Of a stretch of DNA of 64,000 nt, positions 21,701-33,716 are shown piece by piece (within the stretch, counting starts at the first letter, position 1; the number at the start of each line of letters is the position of its first letter). Both the position numbers and the translations under genes were made by a program. The DNA comes from Cladopsammia gracilis (Eukaryota; Cnidaria; Anthozoa; Scleractinia; Dendrophylliidae): assembly GCA_022457155.1 (NCBI GenBank), contig JAJGOT010000474.1, positions 62,001-126,000 of the forward strand. The letters run 5' to 3'. Below the pieces are notes generated by a model. It saw nothing but the letters and a program-made list of their open reading frames with translations. It had not been told where the DNA came from and searched no databases.

Positions 21701-24700
21701 ATGCGAAAGGGTTAAAATCATCAATGAATCGGAAATTTTTATCCATTTACTTATTCATTTATTTATCTATTTATTTAATCACTTTGTTACCTTTCGGAAA
21801 ACAGTTGGGTCGGTTGGGCAATGGAAAACAAAACATTATACAGCACTCTAAATTTGATCTCGTGTATAAAACTGCTGACGTGTAATAAGTGCAACATCGC
21901 TTCACTAGTGGGGCCAGAAGAGGCGGCAACCAACATCGTTGCGATCACGTGGTTGCTGATATTGTCGTCCAATCACAGAGCTTGAAAGATCCAAATTTCT
22001 TTAGGAGGTCAACAGGAGCCAATCAGCGAAAACATTCAGGTTTTTTCATAGAAGCGGGCTTGTTATTGGCTCGGCGCTATGAAACGAAATCGGGCTCTGG
22101 TCCAGGGGCCATTCTCGTGACGGAAATATAATAGACGTGAGAGGCGGGTAAAACCTCTAGCACGCAGGGTAAAGTGCAACCGGTCAAAGAAAAAATAAAT
22201 TTGGCAGCCTAGCGCATACTACCAGGGGTCTTATATTGACTGTTGCTTTTTAAATAATAACAAAACTTGCTTTTCCTCGTCAAAAACGGGATAAAGCTTT
22301 CTTGGTTTAATAAACTTCCATCTGTTCGTGGAAATGAAAATTTTTATTATTATTATATATTAAATTTTTATTTTTATTATAGACTTTCTCACTGGACGAG
22401 AGGATTGCTAGTGCCCCAGCGGCCGCTCTGAAAGATAAAAACACCAGTGATACTCAAAACAAAACAAAAGGACAGAAAGGGAAGGGAAGGGAAAGGGAAG
22501 ATACGTAAAAAGGGAAGGAGAAAGATCAGAACAAAACGAGACAGGACCATAGGCCACTTTGAAATTACCATAATACTCTTTAAAGTGCAGGTTTGATGGT
22601 GGTGCTTGATGTTAGCCTGATTTTTCCAATTTCTTTTGTTTTCAGTACGAACCGCACGTGCTAGGACCTTGCATTGTGTGTTCGTTTACAAATGTGCACC
22701 GTATGCAAATTGCTAAGTTCAACTCCTCGACCACGCTTGTAAAATAGCCAACTGGTCCGCCTCCTGCCAGTTGGGATTTTTAAATGTTATGTTCAATTTG
22801 TATACTCGGAGATATTAGCTCTTTCGAGCTACTCTTAATCCGAGTTTAAATAAAGTTGTTTATTTTTAATATTTTTATTATTTTTTAACTTCTTGGCAAT
22901 TTGCATACGGTGCACATTTGTATACGAACACACAATGCTAGGTCCGAGCGTTCATACATGTAATTTAAATTCCATTGTAATTTAAATTCCATTGCTGAGC
23001 CTGTACATAAAAGATTATTATGGTATTTTTCGAAATGGCCTATTGATTGAACCATTATCGTCAGGTGTGGTGAATGTTTTGCCGAGTTTTGTAGGTCACC
23101 AAAATGCGGAAACAATCATGCTAATTTTGTACCGCATCCTTACATCACACATGTCATGTCATGTCGCAATGCCATGCCACGTCATGTACGAGCGGGCGCC
23201 AGGGACGAAACCTAAACACACAAGGGCTTGTAGCCGTTTTAACACCTTCCTTAGATTTACAGAACGTAAAACTCGCTTGGATGGTCGGTAACCACTAGAT
23301 CTGTTTCTTTACCAACTTTCTAGACCCTGTCAGAACATTTTACTGATTTATTGTTTTTTAATACCCACGCGTCAACGATTTTTGCTTACATGGTAGCTGC
23401 TAGTGTTTGCAAATGCCCTCCTTAAAAGTTACGTTTACTTGAAAGGATGACATTCAGCTGAAGCTATTCACTCAATAGACCCACTTAGATAAAATTTGGC
23501 TAAAGACGTTATCTCCTGCGAGTCATTTTCATTATTTTTTAACTAAAACCCGGCTAGGATTTTTCCACGCGTCTTATCCGCTACCCCCTCCTGATTCATA
23601 ATTGAACTGCGGTAGTTTGAAAAAAAAATCTGTTGTAGAAGATTTTCGCGTGAATGTCCTCTACTTAACCTATCTTCCGTTTTCACCCAAGACAATTGTA
23701 GTGACATGTAGTGTGGTTTTAACTTTTGAGTCTGTGGACGAAACCTTACGATGTGACCAATCAAATTAAACCTCTTTGGCAGCAATTGCCCATGTTACTG
23801 TTTGTTTTTAAGCATTTTACAAGGATTTTTTTCTTAAATTTTGATTTGGGGGACTCTTGGCAATGAAAAGATAAAAGAGGAAAAACGTCTCACCGTGACA
23901 GCTCAAACTCGTCCTCACCGGACAGAAGAGTCAGTAGCTTTACTCGCTCAGTAGGAGCATCTTCTTTCTCGTACATTTTAAACACCTGTATTTAAGAAAC
24001 GAGGAAATCAAACATCAAAACGGGAAGAACTTTTTTTTGGGAAAAAAAATTACTGGTTTGCATTAATCTGACATTTAACGAAGACGAAATCGAAATTTTG
24101 GCAAAGATTAGTTTTCATAACGCAGAACGCATGGCGTACATAGAAAGCAAAACGCAAACCACATAACACGATATAGAACACAACGTTGAAAACAGATCGC
24201 AGAAATTGGAATGCAAAACACAAAAGGCAGAACGCAGAATGTGGAACGCAAAAGGCAGAACGGAGAATGTGAAACGCAAAACGCAGAAGAAAATGGAGAA
24301 TGTGGAACGCAAAAAGCAGAAGGCAGAACAGAGAATACGGAAAGCAAAACGCAGGAGGCAGAACGGAGAATGTGGAACGCAAAATGTACAACAGATCCTA
24401 TAAAGCAGAAACCGGAAAAGAGCGGAACCGTGACAAAACCGGTACAGAATTCGAATGCAGAAACAAAACAGAGAACACAAAGAGCAAAACACCAAAAAAA
24501 AAAAAAGAACAAAGAGGACAAGACATAACATAACGTGGAACAAAAATTACAGATCGAATGCATAATATGCGTTTTTGTTTCACTTAATTTCCAGCGCAGA
24601 GATTGTTCAGCAGTCTTACCTCGTCACAGAGAACCATGTTACACATGCATTCAGTCGCGGATCGTTTGATCATGTCATGCTCCTCGAACATCAGGCTCTC

Positions 24701-25898
24701 AATCAAAGGAAAACCTTTTTCCTTAACAATATGCCGCCTAGTAAAACAAACACACAAGAGACTAGTTATGAAAAATCTTGTTTTGGCTGTAGTGCCGTTA
24801 TGGATACCCACATTTATAGGGAACCTCCACTATCATTACAACACGACCCGAATAACGGCTACTTATTGAGATTACGAGTTGAGGAGGAGGCTCTTACCAT
24901 CTCCTTCTGTCTCCCCCCTCCCCCTCCTAAGGACGAACTGATACTTAGGCTAGAATAGTAACACTTGAGGAATCCACTCCCAGACTGACAAGTATAAGCG
25001 TTTCAGGCCTCTTTGCAGTTGCTTAAATTGCAAACACAACAGCGAGGATCATTTCATCACTTTGCATTCGCCATCCGAAGTTCATATATGACTTCATATA
25101 CTTCATTTGTCATTCTATAACAACGACCTTGCACAGCTTCACAAACGTTACCGCATGAATGTACTATTCAGTGGCTTACTTTTGAATGGTTATACCTTTG
25201 CATTCCTTAAGAATATAACAATCCCGATTTACATTTTTACTGCCCAGTGTTGTATTTAAAAGCAGTTCAAGCACCATTTCCCCAGCTGTAACGTTGTCAT
25301 GGACCGGTCTTTTAATTTATATCTGTATCATACATATTTAAATTCCTAGTGTTGTTTGCATTATAATGTTGCTTTAGAATCAGCTAAAGTCAACATGCAC
25401 GTTTCAACACCCAATTTCTAAAAATGTTCTAGATTCCCCAAGAGTTTGCGTCTTTGTCGCTCACAGCAGTCCGTTGAGCCATGTACAGGATCGAAATGAC
25501 TTTGAACTGAAACTGCTTTTTCAAAATAATAGGGGCTACATCCCTGCTGCGAAACTGTACCAGAGCCAGACTTCGAGACATGGGATAAAGTTCTTACATT
25601 TTAATCTGTCGACCAAATAGTTATTGTGAAGTGCACGGGTGAGAATGGCCAGGCCAGGCTCCTTTTATACCGGAACTTGCATATGGCCATTAGACTGAAA
25701 GCTGTTGAGCAGCACTTTCCTCTAGTGGTCCTGTTTATTTTACCATAGTTTGCAACATGAAATCTGGATTTTCTCTTCACGTTTCAGATGCTTTTGGCGT
25801 TGTGAATAGAATAACGTATATTTAACCTCTAACCTGACTTCGTCGTTCATCTGGGCCAAGTTCGTCAGCGCCATTAGAGATTCAAACTGTTGTAAAGC
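15748..25898 (-). CDS. unc45: UNC-45 family myosin chaperone, C-terminal exons
   Basis: Seven minus-strand exons, in order of transcription: 25834-25898, 24620-24737, 23894-23985, 22385-22427, 21190-21254, 16365-16419 and 15748-15894, stop at 15748. Joined frames give ESLMALTNLAQ, then HIVKEKGFPLIESLMFEEHD, SATECMCNMV, LLTLLSGEDE, AAAGALAIL, QKELRHRGAH and a final helix ending IKQNEEQD. These are hallmarks of the armadillo-repeat UCS domain, which folds and assembles myosin motor heads with Hsp90. Phases agree at every junction. The 22385 exon ends at an unusual GTCTAT donor beside an AT-rich microsatellite, and a segment of roughly nine residues expected from UNC45A/B is not visible. N-terminal TPR and central exons are not identified; they may lie far upstream or outside the window. 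The 4.8-kb intron between 16419 and 21190 houses a nested transposon. Confidence 0.85.
16620..16706. repeat. Degenerate tandem repeat of GGATAATCCATCTG units
   Basis: Three to four copies of about 23 bp built around GATAATCCATCTGGTATAAA. GGATTATCCGTCT words recur in inverted orientation at about 21083, and TAGACGGATAAAATC near 21016. The TIR transposon at 16718 may therefore have landed inside an older element spanning about 16.6-21.1 kb. Confidence 0.5.
17052..17291. repeat. MITE of the GGATGGACCAT family (M3)
   Basis: The ends GGATGGACCATTTTATTTT and AAAATAAAATGGTCCATCC are inverted copies. The interior is low-complexity with AAAAAAATTCATGC repeats and G/C homopolymers. It is nested in the TIR transposon. 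A second member lies at 26779-27060. Confidence 0.8.
18080..18500. promoter_or_regulatory. CpG-rich putative promoter inside the TIR transposon
   Basis: Strongly CpG-enriched words (CGCGCGGGCGCGCGCGC at about 18077-18093 and GCGAGCGCGGGAGCTAGTCG at about 18388) stand out from AT-rich surroundings. The patch precedes AAAATGGCGGACGCC, a good animal start context, at 18481. It is probably a promoter or CpG island carried by the element. Confidence 0.4.
18640..18894 (+). CDS. Exon-like ORF in the TIR transposon, function unknown
   Basis: A good 3' splice site (TTAGTTTTGTTTTGACAG) precedes an 84-codon open frame ending at TAG 18892. An ATG at 18481 (MADAN, then GTAAAT as a possible donor) would join it in phase, giving a small two-exon protein of about 89 residues. 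Visible features are a CCQVEKCE cysteine cluster at the start and a Gly/Ser-rich stretch including SGTSKFSGAGQIVGENG. I do not recognise the family. It could be a host exon captured by the element, an element gene, or chance. Confidence 0.35.
   Translation, partial: VKLKCCQVEKCESISGLEAELINPARKSPTRVRFPVSGTSKFSGAGQIVGENGKDALLRKTLAYGTKYDIGIFYWTKAGEQQIG
19903..21189. other. UNC-45 intron sequence with a dispersed repeat
   Basis: The stretch around 20360-20600 shares words with 31960-32110 and 54490-54730, for example AATAAATTAAATATTCA, CGCGAGTACAGAAAA and AGCGCATGAGTATAGGCTAC variants, so it is a dispersed repeat family. No exon is recognised. Confidence 0.45.
22340..22384. repeat. AT-rich microsatellite at an UNC-45 exon border
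   Basis: A run of ATTATT and ATTTTTATT units lies directly against the 3' end of the exon at 22385-22427. It leaves only a weak GTCTAT donor. Confidence 0.6.
22645..22957. repeat. Foldback element, about 313 bp
   Basis: The arms share ACAAATGTGCACCGTATGC (left) and GCATACGGTGCACATTTGT (right). Pairing extends outward over the ATTGTGTGTTCG and CGAACACACAAT words. The loop is about 170 bp and no ORF is present. Confidence 0.75.
24118..24395. repeat. Degenerate minisatellite of AACGCAGAA-type units
   Basis: About 280 bp of imperfect 20-24 bp units built from GAACGCAAAAGGCAGAACGG and GAGAATGTGGAACGC words. It lies in an UNC-45 intron between the exons at 23894 and 24620. It creates long but spurious open frames on both strands. 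Confidence 0.7.
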
Positions 25899-25999
25899 CT
25901 GAAAGACAAAAGTCAATCAATATAGAAAAAATATATATTTTATACTATAAAATAATATAGGTTTATTTATGTCTTTAAGAACATATTAAGTAGCAGTCT

Positions 26000-26778
26000 A
26001 GTAACAATCTTAAAGCCAAGTTACAACAACAACAACAAGAACAGTGCACACGATGCGACATCGAAATGGGGGTCATTTTGTCCCCGCTTCATGACGCACG
26101 AATTCAAATCAGCTGAATTTCATGCAACATGCTGCGGAGACAAAATTGTGTCCTCACAACAGAACGTTTTCGCAAAACAGGGATGTCACACGAGGAAAAC
26201 TGTCGCTGCAACATGTCCCCTCAACATGTCCCCTAATGTGTGCCACTGGTGTGCCGGCCTTAATAGTAGTTAGTGATTTTTAGGGATCAGCGACAGTCCA
26301 TTCTTCTGTCGCTGAAGTAAACGTTCAGTTGCTTTAACCCTCGGACTTACACGCAAACGTATACCCCCACCGTGGTACAGGGGGGGGGGTGTTGCACCCC
26401 CCCTTGGGTTTTTGCGATGTTGCAATATTTCGGAAATATTTTACATCTAATAGATAGCCCGCGATGTGCTCTACAAGAAAAGGTAAATATTATGGGTTAT
26501 GACGCTGCTGGGGTCCGCGACGTCATCTAAAATGGCCGCCAAGACGGCCGCCATCTTGGATTTTACTAAAAATTGAAATTTATCGGGAAAACGTGGAAAT
26601 TGCAAATATTGTTTGCTAGAGATTCAAAATAACATACAATTAAACATTTTAATGCGTTTGGTAGCATTTTATTTGTTTTCTCACTGAAGAAAGGTGGAAA
26701 ATACGAATTTTTGTTCAAAAACGGCTTGACCACATGTTACTTATGACGCCATATCTCGTCCCCCCCCCCCCCCGCCAA
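26000..26778. other. Spacer with repeat remnants
   Basis: Contains (ACA)n near 26026, G/C homopolymer runs near 26380-26400 and 26756-26773, and AAAATGGCCGCCAAGACGGCC near 26530. It looks like decayed transposon sequence and no exon is recognised. Confidence 0.35.
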
Positions 26779-27060
26779 GGGATGGACCATTAGAAATGTG
26801 ATGGGTGGGGGGGGGGGGGGGTGGGAACTTTGGGAGAGGCAAGAATTTTTTTTTTGTACACCTAAGGTGGAAATCTTTTTTTTTTTCACTCGATGGCTGG
26901 AATATTTTTTTTAATAGTTTATTTTTTAATTGTCCTTGGGCAGACTTTTTTTTTGTGATAATGCGTGGGAATTTTTTTTTCCTTAATAATTTACTGGGAA
27001 TTTTTTTTTTTTTTTTGCTTTTGCACCACCCCACCATCACTTTTCTAATGGTCCATCCCT
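26779..27060. repeat. MITE of the GGATGGACCAT family (M3, second copy)
   Basis: The ends GGGATGGACCATTAGAAA and TTTCTAATGGTCCATCCCT are inverted copies. The interior is built of TTTTTTTT and GGGAATTTT blocks and a G-run. It is the same family as 17052-17291. Confidence 0.82.
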
Positions 27061-28050
27061 AAATAAATGTTACGGAAATTTTCGACTGGGCTAACTGGTA
27101 CTGGATTATTGTTGATCACTGCTTTTGCAATAAGGAAGTAGAGTAGTATTATAAGTCACGCTAACATTGACGCGCATATTATTTAATTATTATTATTAAT
27201 ATAATTATTATTATTTATTATTTAATTATTTTTTGCCCATATATATTTTGATTCTAGCAATCTGAACGTCCTTGACAAACAATCACAGGCTTCATTCTTT
27301 TGTCGAAATTAAACGTCTGATTTCATCATCTTTTTTAAGCTTATCATCGCCAGAAATCAGGGACATTGGAGCAGCGAATTTTCGTGCGTCTTACACTGCG
27401 ATGTCGCTTCATTGGTATACACCGCTGTTCCACCCTACGGGCTCAAATTCGTTTGGTGCGGCTTCGGTGCGACAAAAATGGTTGTGTTAAATAAAGCGTA
27501 TTCAGGCCCATATAGAAACCACTGACCGAAATAATTCGCTCGCAGTTGAAAACAGCAAGACAGCTTTTGAATGAGGGATTTGCAGCAAAATTTGGAGCAT
27601 TCTGTGCCCAAATATCGCAGTTCGAAGACAGCGAACTTCAAAACTTTAGCGTGGACTGTTGGTAGAAATGATTTCTACAGCTCTGAACGATTTTTGAAAG
27701 CAAAAAGCAGGGCGAAGGAACCATCGTAGAAAGTGAGAATGCGATGATCGTCAGTTCAGTCGGTACTTCTTCTCAGACGATTGCGGCAATTTGGCTACCC
27801 CCATCACTTTACGAACTATGGTGCCTCGAAATCCCGTTTTGAGTGAAAATCGGCATTAATGGCTTCTAAAATAGAGAGCATTGTATGAGCGAAGCTTCGG
27901 AAATATGTTTTGTTGAAAAGCAGGGCCAGTAACAATTGTGGGGAAAATCAAGCTTACAAAAACACTTGAAAAGATGTTCATAAATTTACCCGGAATGCGG
28001 CAAATATTCCAGGTAAGCTAAAAGCCAGCCAATTTGATTTTGTTTTATTT
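27061..28050. other. Spacer without recognised gene
   Basis: Short open frames only (for example 27272-27490 plus and 27435-27641 minus), with no motif, no matching splice signals and no repeat structure that I can identify. Confidence 0.35.
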
Positions 28051-28059
28051 CTGCCATAC

Positions 28060-28185
28060 AAAGCCTTCTAGTGTTTGGCGGCCATATTGCCACTGAAACT
28101 CGCGCACGCGCGGTGAACATGTCCGCTATTTCTGGCGATGATACTATTCTATTTTCGACAGATCAAGGCAAAGTAAAGATTCGTT
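28060..28185 (+). promoter_or_regulatory. Possible promoter and first exon
   Basis: GGCGGCCATATTGCC and a CGCGCACGCGCGG patch precede ATGTCCGCTATTTCTGGCG at 28119. The frame stays open for 18 codons (MSAISGDDTILFSTDQGK) to a GTAAAG donor-like site at about 28173. No downstream exon is identified, so this is only a candidate. Confidence 0.25.
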
Positions 28186-29357
28186 CTTTTTTCCCGGCAA
28201 TCTGCTTATTAAGAGATGCTTTCTAGTTAAAATTTTGCCACGAGCTTGCAACAATCTAATAATCAGAATGAAACAGTGTTATCAAGTTGGAATGTTAATT
28301 TATGCTGTTTGCGAGAAAAACTGTGTTGTTTATTACGATGTCGTTTCACGAAACTTAATCTTGAGTTAAACTCGACAATCTAACAAGAACCGGGCAACAT
28401 ATAGCACTGAGTTAGACAATTAAAAAGACGTATTTAAAATAAAGTATTGTTTGGTTTTCCCCGTTTCAAATAGAAAATTTTAGATTTAAATTTCCTGTGG
28501 ATAACTGAAAATATTCAGCAAAAGCCCGTGCGTCGGCGTCACGCCATGGTCACGCAGTTTCTTAGTCTATTTCTACCGGTTCACCTTCACTGTTTTCAGT
28601 CCAAGATAATAATTAGTCGTTTTAATTTCTTGTCTTTCACTTGTGGATTAAAAAAAAACGAAATCGGTAAAATGAGTGTAAGATTATAATCTATAGTGTT
28701 GAACTTTTTCCTTCTCATAAGAATAGAATCGCGTATAATTCGTCGGGGAAGGAATGGGAAAAGGGTACCGGCTGCTCTTTAAAAACCAATTTCAGCAAAA
28801 TTCAAAGCTGGAAATTATTTCTAGCCATATAAATGTACTTTTCTAACCTTAATGGTATTTTTATACAGTAATAATTTGAGTTTCCAGTTTCAAAGCTGAT
28901 TTTATGTGACCCATTTGTCGGTGAGCAAATATGGCCATTTCAGTAAATTGTCAATTTTTGACAATCTCGAACAAAACTTAAAAGTGATTTGCCCGCAGAA
29001 GTTTTTCGATATTTTAAAAATACAATAACCTGACTATATTTAGGAATATAAAAGGTTAAAAAATTTTGACCACTTTGGCCGAAAACATCAATTGAAATTG
29101 GATAATTTTGGTAATTTTTCAGCACCACCAAACCACCCTCTTTGTTCAAAACTATTTCTCAGCTGTTAAGCAAAATCTGAGAATAATGTTGTTATATTGT
29201 AAAAGGAGAAGGGTTGCCTAGCAAAGAAATGTTATTACATTTAAACATTCTGCTGCTTTTGTTATGATCAGGGACCTGCAAAGTTGGTTAATTTTAGAAA
29301 ATTCAATGGTCAAAACCGGCTCCCTGGGGGGTCAAAATTTAATTAGCTGTCACGTGA

Positions 29358-29740
29358 TCATATGAGATTTAAAAGACAAAATAGTATCGATTTGATTACT
29401 TGCTCATGACTACCTTTCACCACACCAAGTTTGAGGTAGGGTTGTTTCTGGCCATTTCCAAAAATCCTTGACTCATTCGTGGACTGGCTCTTAAGTCTCT
29501 TTTTAGGATTATTGTGAGCAATAAATGCCCTTTTGCGTTTTGAAAACGTTTTTACAGCAGGCGTTTTGAACGCAAAAGAAAACAGATGCAAAGAAATTTG
29601 CATCAACGAGCGTACATTGCAATGTTTCAATCACGGAAGAATGTAGTGTGCATTGATTTGAAATCATTACAAAGAATAACTTAAAAAAGTAAATTTGTAA
29701 CGCCATTTTTTCGGCCGGTTCGTACGTCGTCTTCATCTTT
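29358..29740 (-). CDS. Exon-like minus-strand ORFs, unrecognised
   Basis: A basic, lysine-rich stretch (KRKRAFIAHNNPKKRLKSQS) runs to a plausible donor (GTGAAAG|GTAGTC) at about 29417. Upstream on the same strand, in another frame, ATGAAGACGACGTACG starts a second open stretch at 29736. CpG words (GGCCGGTTCGTACGTCG) flank it. It may be the first exons of a host gene coding for a nuclear-type basic protein, but no family is recognised. Confidence 0.25.
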
Positions 29741-30166
29741 AAATTTAAATGCGTTCCAGTGAATCAATAGCAATGAAACTTTCAGATGATATTTTGCACA
29801 TCGGTAAGCATGCATGCTCACAGTGAACGCCTCCAACGAGGTTAATGTATTGTTGAACCGTGAGAACTCTTAAGAACACTTGCGTTCATATTTAAATAAC
29901 CTAAATTCAATTTACCCTGTGACAATGGGTAAACTCCGCAACTGTTGTCTCTTTCATTGGGTGTTATATTTTTGTGCGAAAATTATCTGTCCGTCAGTGT
30001 TTGCACATTTACTATTAAAGCGCCGATCAGCCCCACTTTTTGTATATGTTCCTGTAATGCCACATCAAAAGATTTCAGCGAAACTTTGTTATTTTCGTGA
30101 ATGACTTGCTCTAAAGCTCTGCAACCTTAGAAGTTTAATAATTGCCACAAGCGATTGTTTTTTTTT

Positions 30167-31192
30167 ATTACAGCCAAATTCGTTGTATCGCGATGCGCGA
30201 AATGCAAACTTCGAAAGTTTTGTTTTTTTTCTGTTCCGTCAATCATCTCAGCGGGAGGCGGGGTTATGCATTTGCTTGGGTAGTTTTAATTGAAGTTTTA
30301 ATTGAAGACTGAACATGAGGTCGATTTATGAGAAATTAAACGAGCTAAATGCAAGAAATACCTGTAAACTGTAAAATACCTGTAATCGGCGTGATTAAAT
30401 TAAAAGTCCAAAACGGAATTATGATCGAATTTCTGCGCCCGATTCGAAAGAGTCTACCGTACGTAAGACAAACTTATAGCCGAAAATTCTGTCTATGATT
30501 TCATCTTCAAAATCATCATCAACTTCTTTCAAATATTTAGTTCATATTCAAACACATCGCATCTTGTTTTTGCATGTTTTCTTTTATTTTCCGTCGTTAC
30601 TACATTCGTTTCCTACATACATACTGTCAGTTTACATTTGCATGTTATTACCGTTGATGCATGACCGGTCGACCGTAACGAATAATGCTCCCCGGGAGAT
30701 GTAAACAACAGGAAAAGCTTAAACTTCTCGGCTCGCCAGCGGAGTCGACTTTGCCAGCATCTATATGAAATATTCCATGGAAGTTGAAGAAGGTTTTCCC
30801 CATCTCTAGTCGTCGAATTTTTTTCGATGCAAACTTTTGAAGCCGATAAAACGTCCAACCGAGCTCACTAATTTAATATGCCCGACGCAAATCAGATTTA
30901 CAGGCGAAGAAACGAATTCTAAGGTAAAAATCGACGGATAAAATTAACTTTCTGAATTCATCTCTTGTATCCATCTTCTTCGATTAAAAATCCTTTCTCG
31001 CCAGCTCTCCGAATAAATTTCTCACCATTGAACTCTCCGAATCAAACTTGCGGGAATCTCTCAACGCGCTAAAATAACACCAGATTCAACTCGCTCCGTG
31101 TTAACCCCGCCTCCCACTGAGATGATTGACGGAACAGAAAAAAAAAACAGAAAACTTTCGAAGTTTGCATTTCGCGCATATTTGGCTGTAAT
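30167..31192. mobile_element. 1.0-kb TIR element
   Basis: The left end ATTACAGCCAAAT and right end ATTTGGCTGTAAT are inverted copies. Inside, GATGCGCGAAATGCAAACTT pairs with AAGTTTGCATTTCGCGC, and GATTGACGGAACAGA with TCTGTTCCGTCAATC, giving arms of about 95 bp that end in CCCCGCCTCCCACTGAG-type words. The core contains only short frames. It is probably a non-autonomous DNA transposon. Confidence 0.75.
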
Positions 31193-31345
31193 TACTCATG
31201 CGCGTAGCGGCATGAGTTAAAAAATGGGCTCCGTTTTTCTTATTACTCATGCGCAAAGCGCAATGAGCTAAAAAATGGCCTTCGGTTTTTTTTTTATTAT
31301 TATTTTTATTTTTATTACTCATGCGCGTAGCGCGCATGAGGTAGG
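31193..31345. repeat. Three tandem copies of an ACTCATGCGCGTAGCG palindrome unit
   Basis: TTACTCATGCGCGTAGCG-type words, each followed by a CATGAG that closes a small hairpin, occur at about 31193, 31244 and 31316, with spacers of 50-70 bp. Related words are at about 19936, 32770 and 54690. Confidence 0.6.
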
Positions 31346-32910
31346 GTTCCGGCATCGTTTTTCTTCGTCATTTTTTTATTTTTTTCGTGTGTGTCATATT
31401 TGTGCATGCAAATTTATGCACGCATATATTATTACTAACCGGTTCGTCAGGTTACATACAAATTCCACAAAATGTGCTTGGTTTTCAAAAACAATAGTTT
31501 TGTCTTATCGATCGGAGTTATAACATAACACACTTTTAAAATACAATGTATTCAAAATGGAAAGAGAAGGCTTTAAAGAATACTCAGAAGCCATTGTAGT
31601 GGAGAAAACGGAGAGCTTTAAGCGACGAAATCTTTCTTCGAGGAACTTCATACATTTTTTCTTCAATGCGGGGCTGTTTCTTTCGAAGAAGTGGAGTTTT
31701 AAAGAATTTTCAAGCAGCCGAGTCATGCCGAGGTACTTTACCTTAAAAGAAGTTAGATTTTTCGATGGGAATTTATGTTGATATCAACTTGTGATTGACT
31801 TTTTTTGTGTGTGTTCTCGTTAGGTTTGGAGAAATGTTTATAAAAAGTAATCAAATTCAGTCGTAATAATATCTGATATTAAGCTTATGTAAACAAAACA
31901 AGATCTAATTTTACAGTTCGCCTCGCTAAAATTAAAAAAAAATAGCCCAGTCGTTTACTGATTTCATTGCTTCTAAAAGTAGTGATTTCAAATGTAACGT
32001 AAAGAAGTCATGGTTTGGGAAGTAAAAAGACGAGTGTGTGTTTCATCGGGAATCAATAAATTAAATATTCAAAACGAGTACAGTTGTCAACAGACGGTCG
32101 CGTAATACTGTTTTTGAGAATTGCTATAAAAATTGAAAAAAAATAGCCCAGTCGTTTTGCAATTTAGATTTCCACAGATTTCCAAATCAGTTTCTCGGGC
32201 AATTTTCAATACTATTTTATTCGGAGTAGTCATACTAGTTATTGACAAAAAAAAATAGATGCACCGTTTTGTAAATACGCATTGTTTTCTATTTGTACAA
32301 TTGGGCTAAACTGTAGAATACCGGGCCACTTATTTGCATGTCATTGAATATGAATGATTTCTTTTGTTTTCATACGCCTCTTTCTACCAAACGTTTCATA
32401 TTCAGAAATAAAGTTTCCTTTCAAGATTTTTTGATTCGCAAAAACATTATGCGAATCATCTTTACGGACAAGAATAGCATTCTATATACACAGGAAAAGT
32501 CGGAAATGTTAGAAAACATCAGATATAATCGAAAGCAGGTTGCTGTATACGTATTTAAATATTATTTTGTGATGTTTATAAATAAATATAATTCGCTACC
32601 AGCTACCAGCGCTTCCGCGCTGCAAATAGGATAAAAAAATCGCCGAGCCTTCCGGAAGCAGAAAATCACTGAATTCTGATAAACGCTTAACTCTTTTATT
32701 CGAGGGAAAGACATTTTAATTCAAGGAAATATGAAATTCATTAAAACGTTTTTACCTTTAGAAAACATAGGCATGCATTGCGTGCATGAGCTATTTTGAA
32801 AATCAGGCCCTAAATGATATGACATGGTGAAAGCAACAAAACAGCGGAAGAAAACTAGCACAAATAACCGCTTGCAGATATACGTTTTTCAAATCCTCCG
32901 GCCCGCCCCC
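31346..32910. other. Spacer with a dispersed repeat
   Basis: The part at 31750-32150 is related to 20150-20460: it shares CGGGAATTTATGTTGATATC-like and GATATTAAGCTTATGTAAAC-like words and the AATAAATTAAATATTCA word. Otherwise it is AT-rich with short frames. A 98-codon frame at 32338-32634 has no recognisable motif. Confidence 0.35.
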
Positions 32911-32976
32911 TACCCCCCCCCCCCCAAAAAAAAATAATAATAATAATAAATAAATAAATAAATAAATAAATAAATA
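32911..32976. repeat. Simple repeat: C-run, A-run, (AAT)n and (AAAT)n
   Basis: CCCCCCCCCCCC is followed by A-rich sequence, ATAATAATAATAAT and repeated AAAT units. Confidence 0.9.
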
Positions 32977-32989
32977 CCGAGATCACGAA

Positions 32990-33238
32990 CTGCGTCCCGT
33001 TTCTCGAAAGTCCCGATAACTTTTCGGACCCGGAAAGCTATCTTTAATATGTGCGCAATGTTTCGTTAAAGATTAAAATTTTGTTTATTTTGAAAGCTAA
33101 GCAATAAAATTCTAAAGTGCCAAAACAAGTCGAGTTGGTTTGAGGGCTAAAAAATGCATCACCATTTTTAATATAGATTCTGATTTTAATATGAGTTGCG
33201 GGCCCGAAAAGTTGTCGGGACTTTCGAGAAACGGGCCC
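32990..33238. repeat. Foldback MITE with CCCGTTTCTCGAAAGTCCCG ends
   Basis: The left terminus CCCGTTTCTCGAAAGTCCCG and right terminus CGGGACTTTCGAGAAACGGG are perfect inverted copies, and pairing continues over GATAACTTTTCGG and CCGAAAAGTTGTC. About 250 bp, non-coding. Confidence 0.85.
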
Positions 33239-33716
33239 TCTGGGACCAAAACTCTATTTAGGTGGAAAAATGCAAAGTTTGCTTTTGTATTCTAGCCTAA
33301 AGAGGTAGGGTATGAAAATAGGTGGGAAGTTTTGTCTAACTTTTTCACTGGATTTTTGGAGTTATTTTATGACGAAACTACGGCCCTAGTGAATCAGCAA
33401 CATGTTTCAGTAATCAGTGTATTAAATGACAACCAGAAAAGTCCTGCACAGAAATTTGATGCATCATTGAAGGATTATTATTTCCTGAAAATTTGTATCT
33501 AGTCTTTTTTAAAAAAAGTTGCTTTTCAGTTATTCACAAAAGAACCGTGGAAATGGTTCCCTTTGGCCTGGAAGACGCAAACTAATTAAATTAAATTGTT
33601 TTCAACTCCAAACCACAAGCTAATTAAACAAGACGCTGTGGGAGCGTGTACTTGGGCCTCGTTGTATTAGGAGTATTGGAATGAAAATATTTAACTATTA
33701 TAGCGCGAAAGCGCGC
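33239..33716. other. Spacer with a dispersed repeat word set
   Basis: ACAACCAGAAAAGTCCTG (about 33429) and TCAACTCCAAACCACAAGC (about 33601) have close relatives at about 44707 and 44858. This marks a repeat family shared with the flank of the split-direct-repeat retroelement. Confidence 0.4.

Noticed and set aside
24108..24563. Long minus-strand frames rich in Phe/Cys/Ser and plus-strand frames rich in Lys/Glu/Asn
   Set aside because: They come from the degenerate AACGCAGAA minisatellite; all frames of the repeat are open and there are no splice or domain signals.
26741..27062. Lys-rich and Phe-rich open frames
   Set aside because: Products of homopolymer runs in a MITE.
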